Below the pieces are notes generated by a model. The model had not been told where the DNA came from and ran no database searches. It saw nothing but the letters and a program-made list of their open reading frames with translations. Shown here piece by piece: positions 44,022-52,353 of a stretch of DNA of 64,000 nt. The translations under genes were made by a program, and so were the position numbers. The stretch is from Streptomyces gardneri (GTDB lineage: Bacteria > Actinomycetota > Actinomycetes > Streptomycetales > Streptomycetaceae), in NCBI RefSeq assembly GCF_006539185.1, contig NZ_BJMN01000046.1, positions 1 through 64,000 on the forward strand, in the 5' to 3' direction. Positions within the stretch are counted from its first letter, which is position 1. Each line of letters starts with the position of its first letter.

Positions 44022-45212
44022 ATGAGCGAGACGCACACGGAGGCCCCTCGCCGCCGGAGCCGTACCGTCCTCCTCTCCACGGCCTTCGTCGCGGTCACGA
44101 CCGTCGCCGCGGTCGGCGCGCTCGGCCTCGGCGGCGGGGACGACGAGCCCCCCGCCGCCCCACCACGGGCGGGCTCCACGGTCGCCGTCACCCGCGTGAC
44201 CCTCGTCGAACGGACCAAGGTCGAGGGGACGCTGGGATACGGGACCGAGATACCCCTTCCGGTGAAGGCGACCGGCACCGTCACCTGGCTCCCGGAGGCG
44301 GGCGCGACCGCCGAACGCGGGGACACCCTGCTGCGGGTCGACGACCGGCCGGTGGTGCTGCTCTACGGCACGCTGCCGATGTACCGCGAACTGGGCACGG
44401 CGGCCGCGACCGCCCCCGACCCGCCCCGGACCACGCCTCCGAAGCAAGAAGGTGACAAGAGCGCCAAGGGATCGGAGGCACCTCCGGCCGCCCCTCCCGC
44501 GACACCCCCACGCCCCCTGCCCCTCCGCGGCATGGACGTCCTCCAGTTCGAGTCCAACCTCGCCGCGCTCGGCTACACCGGCTTCACCGTCGACGAGGAG
44601 TTCACGTCCGGCACCGAACGGGCCGTCAAGCGCTGGCAGAAGGCCCTGGACCTGCCCGAGACCGGCCGGATCGGCCTCGGCGACGTCGTCTACGCCTCCG
44701 GCCGGGTGCGCCTCGGCCCGGCGGGCGTCCGGCTCGGCTCGGCCGCCGGCGAGAACGCCCTCACGTACACCGGCACGACCCGCAAGGTCGTCGTCAACGC
44801 CTCGGCGCAGGAGGCCTCCTGGGCCGCCCGCGGCACCGAGGTCACCGTCGGACTGCCCGACGGAAGCCCCTTGAAGGGCAGGGTCGCGTCGGTGGGAAGG
44901 GAGGCGGCCGCCCCCGAGGGCGGGGCCGGAGGGGCGGCCCCGACGGTCCCGGTCACGATCGCCCTCCCCGACCAGCGGGCCCTTGGCCGCCTGGAGAGCG
45001 GCCCGGTCACCGTCGAGTACGTGGGCCGGAAGCGCGAGGACGTCCTGAGCGTCCCGGTCGCGGCCCTGGTGGCCCTGGCGGAGGGCGGGCACGGCCTGGA
45101 GACCCCCGACGGCCGCTTCGTCGCGGCCCGGACGGGCCTGTTCGCCGACGGCATGGTGGAGGTGAGCGGCCCGGCGGTCACCGAGGGCATGAAGGTGAGG
45201 ATCCCCCAATGA
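44022..45212 (+). CDS. Membrane-fusion-like protein with peptidoglycan-binding domain
   Basis: 396 aa. One N-terminal transmembrane helix (about 17-36), an HlyD/MacA-type beta-barrel and lipoyl-like region (VKATGTVTWLPEAGATAERGDTLLRVDDRP), a PG_binding_1 domain (VLQFESNLAALGY ... RAVKRWQKALDLPETG) and a C-terminal barrel segment. The wall-binding domain presumably docks the exporter to peptidoglycan in this Gram-positive envelope. Its stop overlaps the ATG of the ATPase gene (ATGA). Confidence 0.88.
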   Translation: MSETHTEAPRRRSRTVLLSTAFVAVTTVAAVGALGLGGGDDEPPAAPPRAGSTVAVTRVTLVERTKVEGTLGYGTEIPLPVKATGTVTWLPEAGATAERGDTLLRVDDRPVVLLYGTLPMYRELGTAAATAPDPPRTTPPKQEGDKSAKGSEAPPAAPPATPPRPLPLRGMDVLQFESNLAALGYTGFTVDEEFTSGTERAVKRWQKALDLPETGRIGLGDVVYASGRVRLGPAGVRLGSAAGENALTYTGTTRKVVVNASAQEASWAARGTEVTVGLPDGSPLKGRVASVGREAAAPEGGAGGAAPTVPVTIALPDQRALGRLESGPVTVEYVGRKREDVLSVPVAALVALAEGGHGLETPDGRFVAARTGLFADGMVEVSGPAVTEGMKVRIPQ

Positions 45213-45919
45213 GCGCCCCCGACTCCGTCGTCGTGGAGTTCCGCGAGGTCTCGAAGACGTACCCCGGTGGGGTCGCGGCGGTCCGGGACGTGGACCTGCG
45301 CGTCCACCGCGGCGAACTCGTCGCGATCGTCGGCCCCTCGGGCTCGGGCAAGTCCAGCATGCTGAACCTGATGGGCAGCCTGGACCGCCCCTCGGCGGGA
45401 CGGGTCCTCGTGGACGGCCACGACATCGCCGCCCTGACGGACCGGGAGGTCTCCGCGCTGCGGGCCACCCGGATCGGCTTCGTCTTCCAGCAGTTCCACC
45501 TGGCGGTCGGCGTCCCGGTCCTGGACTCGGTCGCGGACGGCCTCCTGTACGCCGGGGTCCCGCTGCGCCGCCGCCGGGCACGCGCCGCCTCGGCCCTGGC
45601 CAGGGTCGGGCTCAGCCACCGCGTCCACCACCTGCCGCACCAGCTCTCCGGCGGCGAGCGCCAACGGGTCGCGGTGGCGCGGGCGGTGGTCGGCGGACCG
45701 GCGGTCCTGCTCGCCGACGAACCGACGGGCAACCTCGACTCGGCGTCGGGCGCGGCGGTCCTGGCGCTGCTGCGCGAGCTGCACGCGGCCGGGACGACCG
45801 TCGTCGTCATCACCCACGACCGGGAGATCGCCGCCGCCCTGCCCCGCCGCATCGAGATGCGCGACGGCCGGGTGGTCGCCGACACGGTCACGGAACCCAC
45901 GAGCGGAGCGCCCGCATGA
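45209..45919 (+). CDS. ABC transporter ATPase, MacB/LolD type
   Basis: 236 aa. Walker A IVGPSGSGKSSMLNL, Q-loop FVFQQFHL, signature LSGGERQRVAVARA, Walker B LLADEPTGNLD, H-loop VVVITHD. These sequence details place it in the LolD/MacB group of mechanotransmission ABC systems. Four-base overlaps on both sides link it to the fusion protein and the permease. Confidence 0.95.
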   Translation: MSAPDSVVVEFREVSKTYPGGVAAVRDVDLRVHRGELVAIVGPSGSGKSSMLNLMGSLDRPSAGRVLVDGHDIAALTDREVSALRATRIGFVFQQFHLAVGVPVLDSVADGLLYAGVPLRRRRARAASALARVGLSHRVHHLPHQLSGGERQRVAVARAVVGGPAVLLADEPTGNLDSASGAAVLALLRELHAAGTTVVVITHDREIAAALPRRIEMRDGRVVADTVTEPTSGAPA

Positions 45920-47118
45920 TCGACAAGGGCACCGGGCTGCGACCGGCCCGCCTGCGCCCCGCCGACGTGTTCCGGCTCGGCGGCACCGGCCTGCGCACCC
46001 GCCCCCTGCGGGTCTTCCTCTCCGCCCTCGGCATCGCGATCGGCGTCGCCGCCATGATCGCGGTGGTCGGCATCTCCGGCTCGGGCCAGGCGGAGGTGGA
46101 CCGCCGCCTGGACGCGCTCGGCACCAATCTGCTCCGGGTCGCCCCGGGGGCCACCCTCGGCGGCGAGAGGACGCGGCTCCCGGCGGATGCGGTCCGCATG
46201 ATCGACCGCGTCCCGCCGGTCCGTGAGGTCGCGGCCACCGGAGCGACCGGGGCGAAGGTCTACCGCAACGAGCGGATCGCCGTGGGCCGCACCGGCTCCC
46301 TGACCGTCCTCGCGGCGGACGAGGGCCTGCTCCCGGCCGTCGGCGGCCACGTCGGCCGGGGCCGCTGGCTGGACGCGGCGACCGCCACGTATCCGGCGGT
46401 CGTGCTCGGCGCGACGGCGGCGCAGCGGCTCGACGTGCACGCCCCGGGGACCCGGCTCTGGATCGGGGGCCGCTGGTTCTCGCTGATCGGCGTCCTCGAC
46501 CCCGTACCCCTCGCTCCCGAGCTGGACGGCGCGGCGCTCGTCGGCGGGCCGGCGGCCCGGACGTACCTCCGGTTCGACGGTCGCCCTTCGACGGTCTACG
46601 TCCGTACCGACGACAGCGCGGTCGCGGCGGTGCGGGCGGTCCTCCCGGCCACGGCGAATCCGGCGAAGCCGGGCGAGGTGCAGGTGTCCCGCCCCTCGGA
46701 CGCGCTCGCGGCCCGCGAGGCCACCGAGTCGACGCTCACCGGCCTGCTCCTCGGGCTCGGCGGGGTGGCGCTGCTCGTCGGCGGGGTCGGGGTGGGCAAC
46801 ACGATGGTGATCTCGGTCCTGGAGCGCCGCCCGGAGATCGGGCTGCGCCGGGCGCTCGGGGCCACCCGGGGCCAGATCCGCACCCAGTTCGTCACGGAGT
46901 CGCTGCTGCTGTCGGTGATCGGCGGCCTCGGCGGCACGGTCCTGGGGACGCTGATCACGGCGGCGTACGCCCTGAGTAGGGGCTGGCCGACGGTGGTCCC
47001 GGTGTGGGCGACGGCGGCCGGGGTGGGCGCAACGCTGGTGATCGGCATGCTCGCGGGGCTCTATCCGGCGGTCCGGGCGAGCCGGCTGGCGCCGACGGTG
47101 GCGCTCGCCGGCACCTGA
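45916..47118 (+). CDS. ABC transporter permease, MacB/FtsX type
   Basis: 400 aa. TM1 near residues 34-56 (RVFLSALGIAIGVAAMIAVV), a large MacB-PCD periplasm-type domain, then three C-terminal helices of the FtsX domain (GVALLVGGVGVGNTMVISVLERRPEIGLRRALGATRG). Together with the upstream three genes it forms a tripartite-like exporter. Ends ten bases before the convergent kinase gene. Confidence 0.93.
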   Translation: MIDKGTGLRPARLRPADVFRLGGTGLRTRPLRVFLSALGIAIGVAAMIAVVGISGSGQAEVDRRLDALGTNLLRVAPGATLGGERTRLPADAVRMIDRVPPVREVAATGATGAKVYRNERIAVGRTGSLTVLAADEGLLPAVGGHVGRGRWLDAATATYPAVVLGATAAQRLDVHAPGTRLWIGGRWFSLIGVLDPVPLAPELDGAALVGGPAARTYLRFDGRPSTVYVRTDDSAVAAVRAVLPATANPAKPGEVQVSRPSDALAAREATESTLTGLLLGLGGVALLVGGVGVGNTMVISVLERRPEIGLRRALGATRGQIRTQFVTESLLLSVIGGLGGTVLGTLITAAYALSRGWPTVVPVWATAAGVGATLVIGMLAGLYPAVRASRLAPTVALAGT

Positions 47119-47128
47119 GCGCACGCGG

Positions 47129-48769
47129 TCAGGCGGGCAGCACCACCGTGAACACCGACCCCACCCCCACCTCGCTCGTCACCTCGACGAGCCCGTCGTG
47201 GTCCGCCACGATCTGCCGGGCGATCGACAGCCCGAGGCCGCTGCCGCCGGTGGCCCTCCCGCGTGCCGCGTCCGCGCGCCAGAAGCGGTCGAAGAGGTAC
47301 GGGAGGTCGGCGGCCGGGATCCCGCCGCCGGTGTCCCGGACCGCGATCCGCACGAGCCCGTCCTCCTCGGTCAGCTCCAGTCGCACCACACCGCCTGCCG
47401 GGGTCGTGTGCCGTACGGCGTTGCCGACGAGGTTGCCGAGCGCCTGGCGCAGCCGGTCCGGGTCCCCGTGCAGCCGTACGGTGCCGGGCCCCGCGCCCAC
47501 CACGTCGAGCGCGACCCCGGCGGCCGCCGCCCGGGCGCTGTGGGCGGTGCGGCAGGCCTCGACCAGCTCGCGGGCGTCCAGCGCCCTGCGGTGGTAGGTG
47601 AGGGCGCCCGCCTCGGCGAGCGCCAGGTCCTGGAGGTCGTCCACGATCCGCTGCTGGAGCAGGACCTCCTCGTGGAGCGAGTCGAGGAGTTCGGCGTCGG
47701 CCTCCAGGACGCCGTCCTGGAGCGCCTCCAGATAGCCGCGGAGGTTGGCGAGCGGGGTGCGGAGCTCGTGCGCGATGTCGCCGACGAGCCGGCGCTGCCG
47801 CTCCTCGCTGTCCTGGAGGGAGTCGGCCATCCGGTTGAAGGAGCGGCCGAGCTCCCCGATCTCGTCCCGGCCCGAGGCGGGCACCCGGCGCCCGAGGTCG
47901 CCCTCGCCGAGGCCCTGGGAGGCCGCCGTCAGCGCCCGTACGGGGCGGAGGACGGCCCGGCTGAGCAGCAGCGCGCAGGCGAGCGCGGCGGCGGCCACTC
48001 CGGCGGCGACGACGGCGGTCGGGCCGGCGGCCAGGGACTGTCCGGCGTCGTCGACGGCGCCGAGCCGCACGGTGAGCGGCTGGGGGGCGACGGCGGCGGT
48101 CCGCTCGGTGAAGACCCGGCGCAGGCAGGCGAGCACCTCGGCCTTCGTGGCAGCGCGGCACGTCTCGGCGGCGGCGATGTCGGCGCGGCTCGGTGAGCCC
48201 GAGGCCGTCTCGGCGCAGGGCGCCGCGCCCGGCACGCCTCCCGGGGCCCTGCCGCCGTCCCGGAAGAGCGGGATCCCGAACTTGCCGGGCAGGACGGTGA
48301 TCCGGTGGCCGGCGCGGGTCAGGCAGGCCGCGTAGGTGACGTTGGCGCCGTACTTGCTGATCACCGAGGGCGTGACCTTGCGCATGGATCCGATGGCGAA
48401 GCCCGAGGGGAAGGCCGGCTCGGGCCGCGCGTCGACGAGGAGCGCGGGCGCGGTGCCGCCGGGCCGCGGGTCCCGGCCGAGGAGGACGTCGGAGTCGGCG
48501 ATCTGCCCCTGCCGGTCGGTGCCGACCCTGATCCGCTGCCCGGTCTCCTCGGCGAGGGCGCGGACGGTGGGGGCGATCCCGTCCCAGGTGCCGTGGTTCG
48601 CTCCGTAAGCGCGCAGCCGCTCGGTGATCCGGGTGGCGGACTCCCGGTCGGCGGCGGCGGACTCGCGGAGCTGGCTGGTGGCCTGGCGGAGGGTGAGCCA
48701 GGCGGTGGCGGCGGTGGCGGCGACCGCGACGAGCAGGATGAGCGCGAAGACCCGCACACGGAAACTCAA
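47129..48769 (-). CDS. Sensor histidine kinase
   Basis: 546 aa. TM1 8-26, an external sensor of about 220 residues with four Cys (149, 185, 204, 215) that may pair, TM2 251-271, HAMP, then the phosphoacceptor H334 in VGDIAHELRTPLANLRG and ATPase boxes NLVGNAVRH, DTGGGI, GGSGLGLSI. TTG start overlaps the response-regulator stop by four bases (TTGA). Convergent with the exporter operon, whose substrate it may sense. Confidence 0.93.
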   Translation of the reverse strand: MSFRVRVFALILLVAVAATAATAWLTLRQATSQLRESAAADRESATRITERLRAYGANHGTWDGIAPTVRALAEETGQRIRVGTDRQGQIADSDVLLGRDPRPGGTAPALLVDARPEPAFPSGFAIGSMRKVTPSVISKYGANVTYAACLTRAGHRITVLPGKFGIPLFRDGGRAPGGVPGAAPCAETASGSPSRADIAAAETCRAATKAEVLACLRRVFTERTAAVAPQPLTVRLGAVDDAGQSLAAGPTAVVAAGVAAAALACALLLSRAVLRPVRALTAASQGLGEGDLGRRVPASGRDEIGELGRSFNRMADSLQDSEERQRRLVGDIAHELRTPLANLRGYLEALQDGVLEADAELLDSLHEEVLLQQRIVDDLQDLALAEAGALTYHRRALDARELVEACRTAHSARAAAAGVALDVVGAGPGTVRLHGDPDRLRQALGNLVGNAVRHTTPAGGVVRLELTEEDGLVRIAVRDTGGGIPAADLPYLFDRFWRADAARGRATGGSGLGLSIARQIVADHDGLVEVTSEVGVGSVFTVVLPA

Positions 48770-49476
48770 GCCCCCGCCCCCTCCGACGTGTCGGAGAGGC
48801 GGTACCCGCGCCCGTACACGGTCTCCAGACGGCGGGGCCGGGCGGGATCGGCCTCCAGCTTCAGCCGCAGGTTGCGGACGTGGACGTCGACCGTGCGTTC
48901 CAGGACGTCGCTGTCGAAGCCGAAGACCCGCTCGATGATCTGCGTCCGGGTGAAGACGCGGCCCGGTTCGCGGGCCAGGACCTCCAGGAGGGAGAACTCC
49001 TTGGAGGTCAGGGCCACCGGCCGGCCGGAGACGCGGACCTCGAAGCGGGCGGTGTCGAGCTCGACCTCGCCGACCCGCAGCAGCGCGTCGCGGACGGCGG
49101 CGCCGGTCGCCCGGGACCTGCGCAGGAGCGCCCGGACCCGGGCGGTCAGCTCGCGCGGGCTGTACGGCTTGGTGAGGTAGTCGTCGGCGCCGAGGTCGAG
49201 GCCGAGGAGCATGTCCTCCTCGGTGCTGCGCGCGGTCAGCAGGAGGATCGGCACGTCCGATCCCTCGGAGCGCAGGATGCGGCAGACGTCGAGTCCGTCG
49301 GCGAGGGGCAGCATCACGTCGAGCACGACGAGATCGGGCCGGGCGGACCGGACGCGCTCCAGTGCGGAGCGCCCGTCGGCCACGACCTGGACGGTGTTCC
49401 CCTCGCGCTCCAGATAGATCCGGATCAGCCGCGACTGCTTCGGATCGTCCTCGGCGACGAGAATGCGCGCGCTCAC
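48766..49476 (-). CDS. OmpR/PhoB-family response regulator
   Basis: 236 aa. Receiver domain with acidic pair ED at 9-10, D53 phosphoacceptor in VVLDVMLPLADG, and Lys in YLTKPYSPRELTARV; C-terminal winged helix with LTSKEFSLLEVLAREPGRVFTR and RTVDVHVRNLR. GTG 49476 behind GGGGGG. Upstream: -10 TACCGT (49500-49505, minus) and a 13-bp direct repeat at the -35 position, suggesting autoregulation. Confidence 0.95.
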   Translation of the reverse strand: MSARILVAEDDPKQSRLIRIYLEREGNTVQVVADGRSALERVRSARPDLVVLDVMLPLADGLDVCRILRSEGSDVPILLLTARSTEEDMLLGLDLGADDYLTKPYSPRELTARVRALLRRSRATGAAVRDALLRVGEVELDTARFEVRVSGRPVALTSKEFSLLEVLAREPGRVFTRTQIIERVFGFDSDVLERTVDVHVRNLRLKLEADPARPRRLETVYGRGYRLSDTSEGAGA

Positions 49477-49520
49477 GACGTCCCCCCTACGTTTCCCGCA
49501 CGGTATCCCGAGCGGGAAAA

Positions 49521-49546
49521 GGGGGAAACCGAAGGGGGAAACCGAA
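49521..49546 (-). promoter_or_regulatory. 13-bp tandem direct repeat upstream of the response-regulator gene
   Basis: Two exact copies of GGGGGAAACCGAA (plus-strand reading), 49521-49533 and 49534-49546. The predicted -35 of the regulator gene falls within the first copy. Confidence 0.55.
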
Positions 49547-49558
49547 GGAGGAATGCCC

Positions 49559-50362
49559 CTACAGCTCGTAGACGGCGGTCACGGGGGCGTGGTCGCTCCA
49601 CCGCTCGTCGTGGGTGGCGGCGCGCTCGACGTAGGCCTTGACGGCCTTGGCGGCGAGGCCGGGGGTGGCGACCTGGTAGTCGATGCGCCAGCCGCTGTCG
49701 TTGTCGAAGGCGCGGCCGCGGTAGGACCACCAGGAGTAGGGCCCCTCGACGTCGGGGTGCAGCGCGCGGACGACGTCGACGTACCCGCCGTCCCCGTCCT
49801 CGAGGACCCGTCCGAGCCACTCCCGCTCCTCGGGCAGGAAGCCGGCGTTCTTCTTGTTGGCCTTCCAGTTCTTGAGGTCGGCCTCGCGGTGGGCGATGTT
49901 CCAGTCGCCGCAGACGACGACCTCGCGCCCGTCGGCGGCGGCCCGCTCCTTGAGCTCCTTGAGGTACGGCAGGAACGCGTCCATGAACCGGTACTTCTCG
50001 TCCTGGCGCTCGGTGCCGACCTCGCCGGAGGGCAGGTAGAGGCTGGCGACGGTCACGCCGGGCAGGTCGGCCTCGATGTACCGCCCGCTGTCGTCGAACT
50101 CGCTCACCCCGAAGCCGACGCGCACCGCGTCGGGCTCGCGGCGGGTGTAGAGGGAGACTCCGGCGCGGCCCTTGGCGGCGGCGGGCGCGTGGGCGGTGAA
50201 CCAGCCCTCGGGCGCCCGGACCTCGGCGGGCAGCTGCGACTCCTCGGCGCGGACCTCCTGCAGGCAGACGGCGTCGGCGGAGGTGCCGGCCAGCCACTCG
50301 ACGAAGCCCTTCTTGGCGGCGGCACGGAGACCATTGACATTGACGGACGTGACAGTGAGCAT
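49559..50362 (-). CDS. xth: Exodeoxyribonuclease III / AP endonuclease
   Basis: 267 aa. MLTVTSVNVNGLRAAAKKGF start, catalytic VCLQEVRAEE (Glu), VVCGDWNIAHREADLKN (Asp-Asn) and the C-terminal SDHAPVTAVY. Removes 3' blocks and cuts at abasic sites in DNA repair. Start at ATG 50362 rather than the upstream in-frame ATG at 50398, because TATTCT sits six bases before it as in the window's other leaderless genes. Divergent from a GNAT gene. Confidence 0.94.
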   Translation of the reverse strand: MLTVTSVNVNGLRAAAKKGFVEWLAGTSADAVCLQEVRAEESQLPAEVRAPEGWFTAHAPAAAKGRAGVSLYTRREPDAVRVGFGVSEFDDSGRYIEADLPGVTVASLYLPSGEVGTERQDEKYRFMDAFLPYLKELKERAAADGREVVVCGDWNIAHREADLKNWKANKKNAGFLPEEREWLGRVLEDGDGGYVDVVRALHPDVEGPYSWWSYRGRAFDNDSGWRIDYQVATPGLAAKAVKAYVERAATHDERWSDHAPVTAVYEL

Positions 50363-50368
50363 CCCGGG

Positions 50369-50374
50369 AGAATA
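50369..50374 (-). promoter_or_regulatory. -10 box of xth (leaderless)
   Basis: TATTCT on the minus strand, six bases before the ATG at 50362. Confidence 0.45.
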
Positions 50375-50399
50375 CCGACACCCCCACGCTGCATACATG

Positions 50400-50405
50400 T
50401 ACGAT
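50400..50405 (+). promoter_or_regulatory. -10 box of the GNAT gene (leaderless)
   Basis: TACGAT, seven bases before the ATG at 50413; back-to-back with the xth promoter. Confidence 0.5.
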
Positions 50406-50412
50406 ATTCCGC

Positions 50413-50892
50413 ATGAACATCCAGCCCACGCCTTTCGACCACCCCGACGCCGTCAAGCTCAACGACGCGGTGCAGCTCGAATACGCCGCCCGCTACGGCG
50501 ACGAGGGCGACGTCACACCGCTGGACGCCACGATGTTCGTCCCCCCGCACGGCCTGTACCTCCTCGCCTACGACGCGGAGGGCCGCCCTGTCGCCACGGG
50601 CGGCTGGCGCACCCAGAACCGGAACGACGAGGGCTACGCGGACGGCGACGCCGAACTGAAGCGCATGTACGTGGTCCCCGAGGCCCGCGGCCTGGGCCTG
50701 GCCCGCCGCGTCCTCGCCACCCTCGAATCCGACGCCCGCACGGCCGGCCGCATCCGCATGGTCCTGGAGACGGGCGACGCCCAGCCGGAGGCCATAGCCC
50801 TCTACACGTCCAGCGGCTACGAACCCTGCACCAAGTTCGGCCACTACCGCGACTACCCCAACAGCCGCTGCTTCGCGAAGAGCCTCGTCTGA
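50413..50892 (+). CDS. GNAT family N-acetyltransferase
   Basis: 159 aa. AELKRMYVVPEARGLGLARRVL carries the acetyl-CoA motif R-G-L-G-L-A, then ALYTSSGYEPCTKFGHYRDY ends the fold. A typical small-molecule or peptide acetyltransferase; target unknown. Leaderless ATG. GC hairpins follow the stop (about 50893-50925), before the tRNA terminator. Confidence 0.9.
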   Translation: MNIQPTPFDHPDAVKLNDAVQLEYAARYGDEGDVTPLDATMFVPPHGLYLLAYDAEGRPVATGGWRTQNRNDEGYADGDAELKRMYVVPEARGLGLARRVLATLESDARTAGRIRMVLETGDAQPEAIALYTSSGYEPCTKFGHYRDYPNSRCFAKSLV

Positions 50893-50940
50893 CCCCTCGG
50901 GGGGCGGGTGCCCCCTCGGGGGGGGGCGGACCGGCCGCAC

Positions 50941-50983
50941 AAAAAGAAAGGATCCCGCCCGATCTTGCGATCGGACGGGATCC
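50941..50983 (-). terminator. Rho-independent terminator of tRNA-Ala
   Basis: Stem of 15 pairs with one mismatch (arms 50950-50964 and 50969-50983, loop TTGC), followed on the minus strand by CTTTCTTTTT. One of the few classical U-tract terminators here. Confidence 0.85.
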
Positions 50984-50993
50984 TCAGTGTCTG

Positions 50994-51067
50994 TGGACCT
51001 GTGGGGATTTGAACCCCAGACCCCCTCGATGCGAACGAGGTGCGCTACCAGACTGCGCCACAGGCCC
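50994..51067 (-). tRNA. tRNA-Ala, anticodon CGC
   Basis: 74 bases without encoded CCA. Acceptor arms pair G-C, G-C, G3-U70, C-G, C-G, U-A, G-C; G3-U70 is the alanine identity element. D arm GCGCAGTCTGGTAGCGC, anticodon stem CCTCG/CGAGG with loop TTCGCAT (CGC at 51033-51031), T arm GGGGTTCAAATCCCC. Reads GCG codons, the most GC-rich Ala codon. Discriminator base A. Confidence 0.96.
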
Positions 51068-51081
51068 TTGCGACGTGTGAA

Positions 51082-51109
51082 ACATTAGCATCCCGACCGG
51101 CTCACGCAA
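51082..51109 (-). promoter_or_regulatory. Promoter of tRNA-Ala
   Basis: On the minus strand TTGCGT, 16-base spacer, TAATGT preceded by TGC (extended -10). The predicted start is a few bases before the tRNA 5' end at 51067. Confidence 0.55.
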
Positions 51110-51160
51110 AAATCCGTTCCGCCGCAGGTCACCGGGGGCCGTCGCGGGCCCCCGATGGGG

Positions 51161-52216
51161 TCACTCGTTGGCCGCCCGGGGGCGGTCCTCCTCCGCGTAC
51201 TGGTCGAAGAGGGGCGTGCGGCCGTTGTCGCGGCCCCGGCGGGGCGGGGTGCCGCGGCGGCGGGGCGTCTGGGGCGGGGCGGGCGCCGGGGTCGGGTCGG
51301 CGGCCGTGGAGGAGCGGGCCGCGCTCCAGGTCTCCGGGTCCGTGATGTCGACGCCGCTCGACGCGCGCGGGGCGACCGGCGCCGTGACGTACGTGGGGAG
51401 CGGGACCGGTACCGGCTCCCAGCTGTCGCCGCGGGCCGGGCCGCGCTCACGCTGCTGGTCCACCCACTCCGCGTGGTCCGTCTGCTCGACCAGGGCGCGG
51501 CGGCCCGCCTCCTGCGGGGACACGGGCGCCGTCGAGACGGGGGTCTGGCCGGTCTCCGGCTCGGGCGTCGGGGTGGGGCGGCGGCTCTCACGCAGCCGGG
51601 CCGCCGCCGCTTCCGCGCGGCGCCGGTCCATCACGTACACGAAGCGGCGGCGCTCCTGGACCCGCAGGTGCACGATGTACGCGCTCAGGAGCAGCGCCGG
51701 GACCGCGGGGGCCCAGAGGAAGGCGACACCGCCGACGGCCGCGACGACCGCGCCGAGGGTGAACCCGGCGAAGAGGAGCGTCGTGGTGCGCCGGCGCCGG
51801 GCGAGGACCTTGCCCCGGCGGGCCCGCTCGGCCGCCGCCCCGCTCGTGGCGGGGCGCGCCGGCGCGGGGGCGGGTTCCGGTGCGGGTTCCGGCTCGGGCT
51901 CCGGGAGTTCGAGGCGCGCCTCGGTCCTGGCCGCGGGCGCGGAAAAGGCCCGGACGTCGACCGAGCTCAGGTGCTCGGTCGCCGCGTCCGGGTCCACGTC
52001 GGGCGTCGGTCCCTCCGCCGTAAGGTCCCGCTCTTTGAGCTCCTTGGCATACCGGCGCTCCATTCCCGCCCGTCCGGACAGCAGCCGGATGGCGGTGCTG
52101 AAGCGTTCCGTCGGACGGGCTTCGTTCAGCTCGTCCTGCCTGCGGAGCCACATCGGCACCAAGTAGGCGGCCCAGGCCCCGACGATGACTGCGTAGATGA
52201 GGCCGCTGCTGCTCAC
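51161..52216 (-). CDS. sepX: Divisome membrane protein SepX/GlpR
   Basis: 351 aa. TM1 at 6-22 (SSGLIYAVIVGAWAAYLVP) directly followed by the conserved MWLRRQDELNEARPTERFS, then AIRLLSGRAGMERRYAKEL; a Pro/Glu linker, two close helices (145-165, 167-183) and a long Pro/Arg/Thr-rich disordered tail. This is the profile of actinobacterial SepX/GlpR, needed for FtsZ ring stability and sporulation septation in Streptomyces and acting as membrane receptor for the MoeA-like protein Glp in Corynebacterium (from memory). The glp homologue lies 3 kb upstream. GTG start, TACCGT seven bases before it; an AT-rich dyad region lies just upstream. Confidence 0.85.
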   Translation of the reverse strand: MSSSGLIYAVIVGAWAAYLVPMWLRRQDELNEARPTERFSTAIRLLSGRAGMERRYAKELKERDLTAEGPTPDVDPDAATEHLSSVDVRAFSAPAARTEARLELPEPEPEPAPEPAPAPARPATSGAAAERARRGKVLARRRRTTTLLFAGFTLGAVVAAVGGVAFLWAPAVPALLLSAYIVHLRVQERRRFVYVMDRRRAEAAAARLRESRRPTPTPEPETGQTPVSTAPVSPQEAGRRALVEQTDHAEWVDQQRERGPARGDSWEPVPVPLPTYVTAPVAPRASSGVDITDPETWSAARSSTAADPTPAPAPPQTPRRRGTPPRRGRDNGRTPLFDQYAEEDRPRAANE

Positions 52217-52223
52217 GCCTCAC

Positions 52224-52229
52224 ACGGTA
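52224..52229 (-). promoter_or_regulatory. -10 box of sepX (leaderless)
   Basis: TACCGT on the minus strand, seven bases before the GTG at 52216. Confidence 0.45.
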
Positions 52230-52274
52230 GAGGGGTTCACGGGAGGGCATCGGCCAATTGGCCCGGTGTGTCGC

Positions 52275-52321
52275 ACGATCTGGCTGATATCACTGAACTT
52301 TTTTGTGATTGTTCAGATCGT
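52275..52321. promoter_or_regulatory. AT-rich dyad region upstream of sepX
   Basis: Outer arms ACGATCTG (52275-52282) and CAGATCGT (52314-52321) are perfect; inside are ATCAC/GTGAT arms around a T-rich loop. The 52270-52370 stretch is markedly AT-rich. May be a regulator site, a terminator for the upstream rimJ-like operon, or both. Confidence 0.45.
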
Positions 52322-52353
52322 TTGCGTGCCAACTACCGATTAAATTCGAACAC

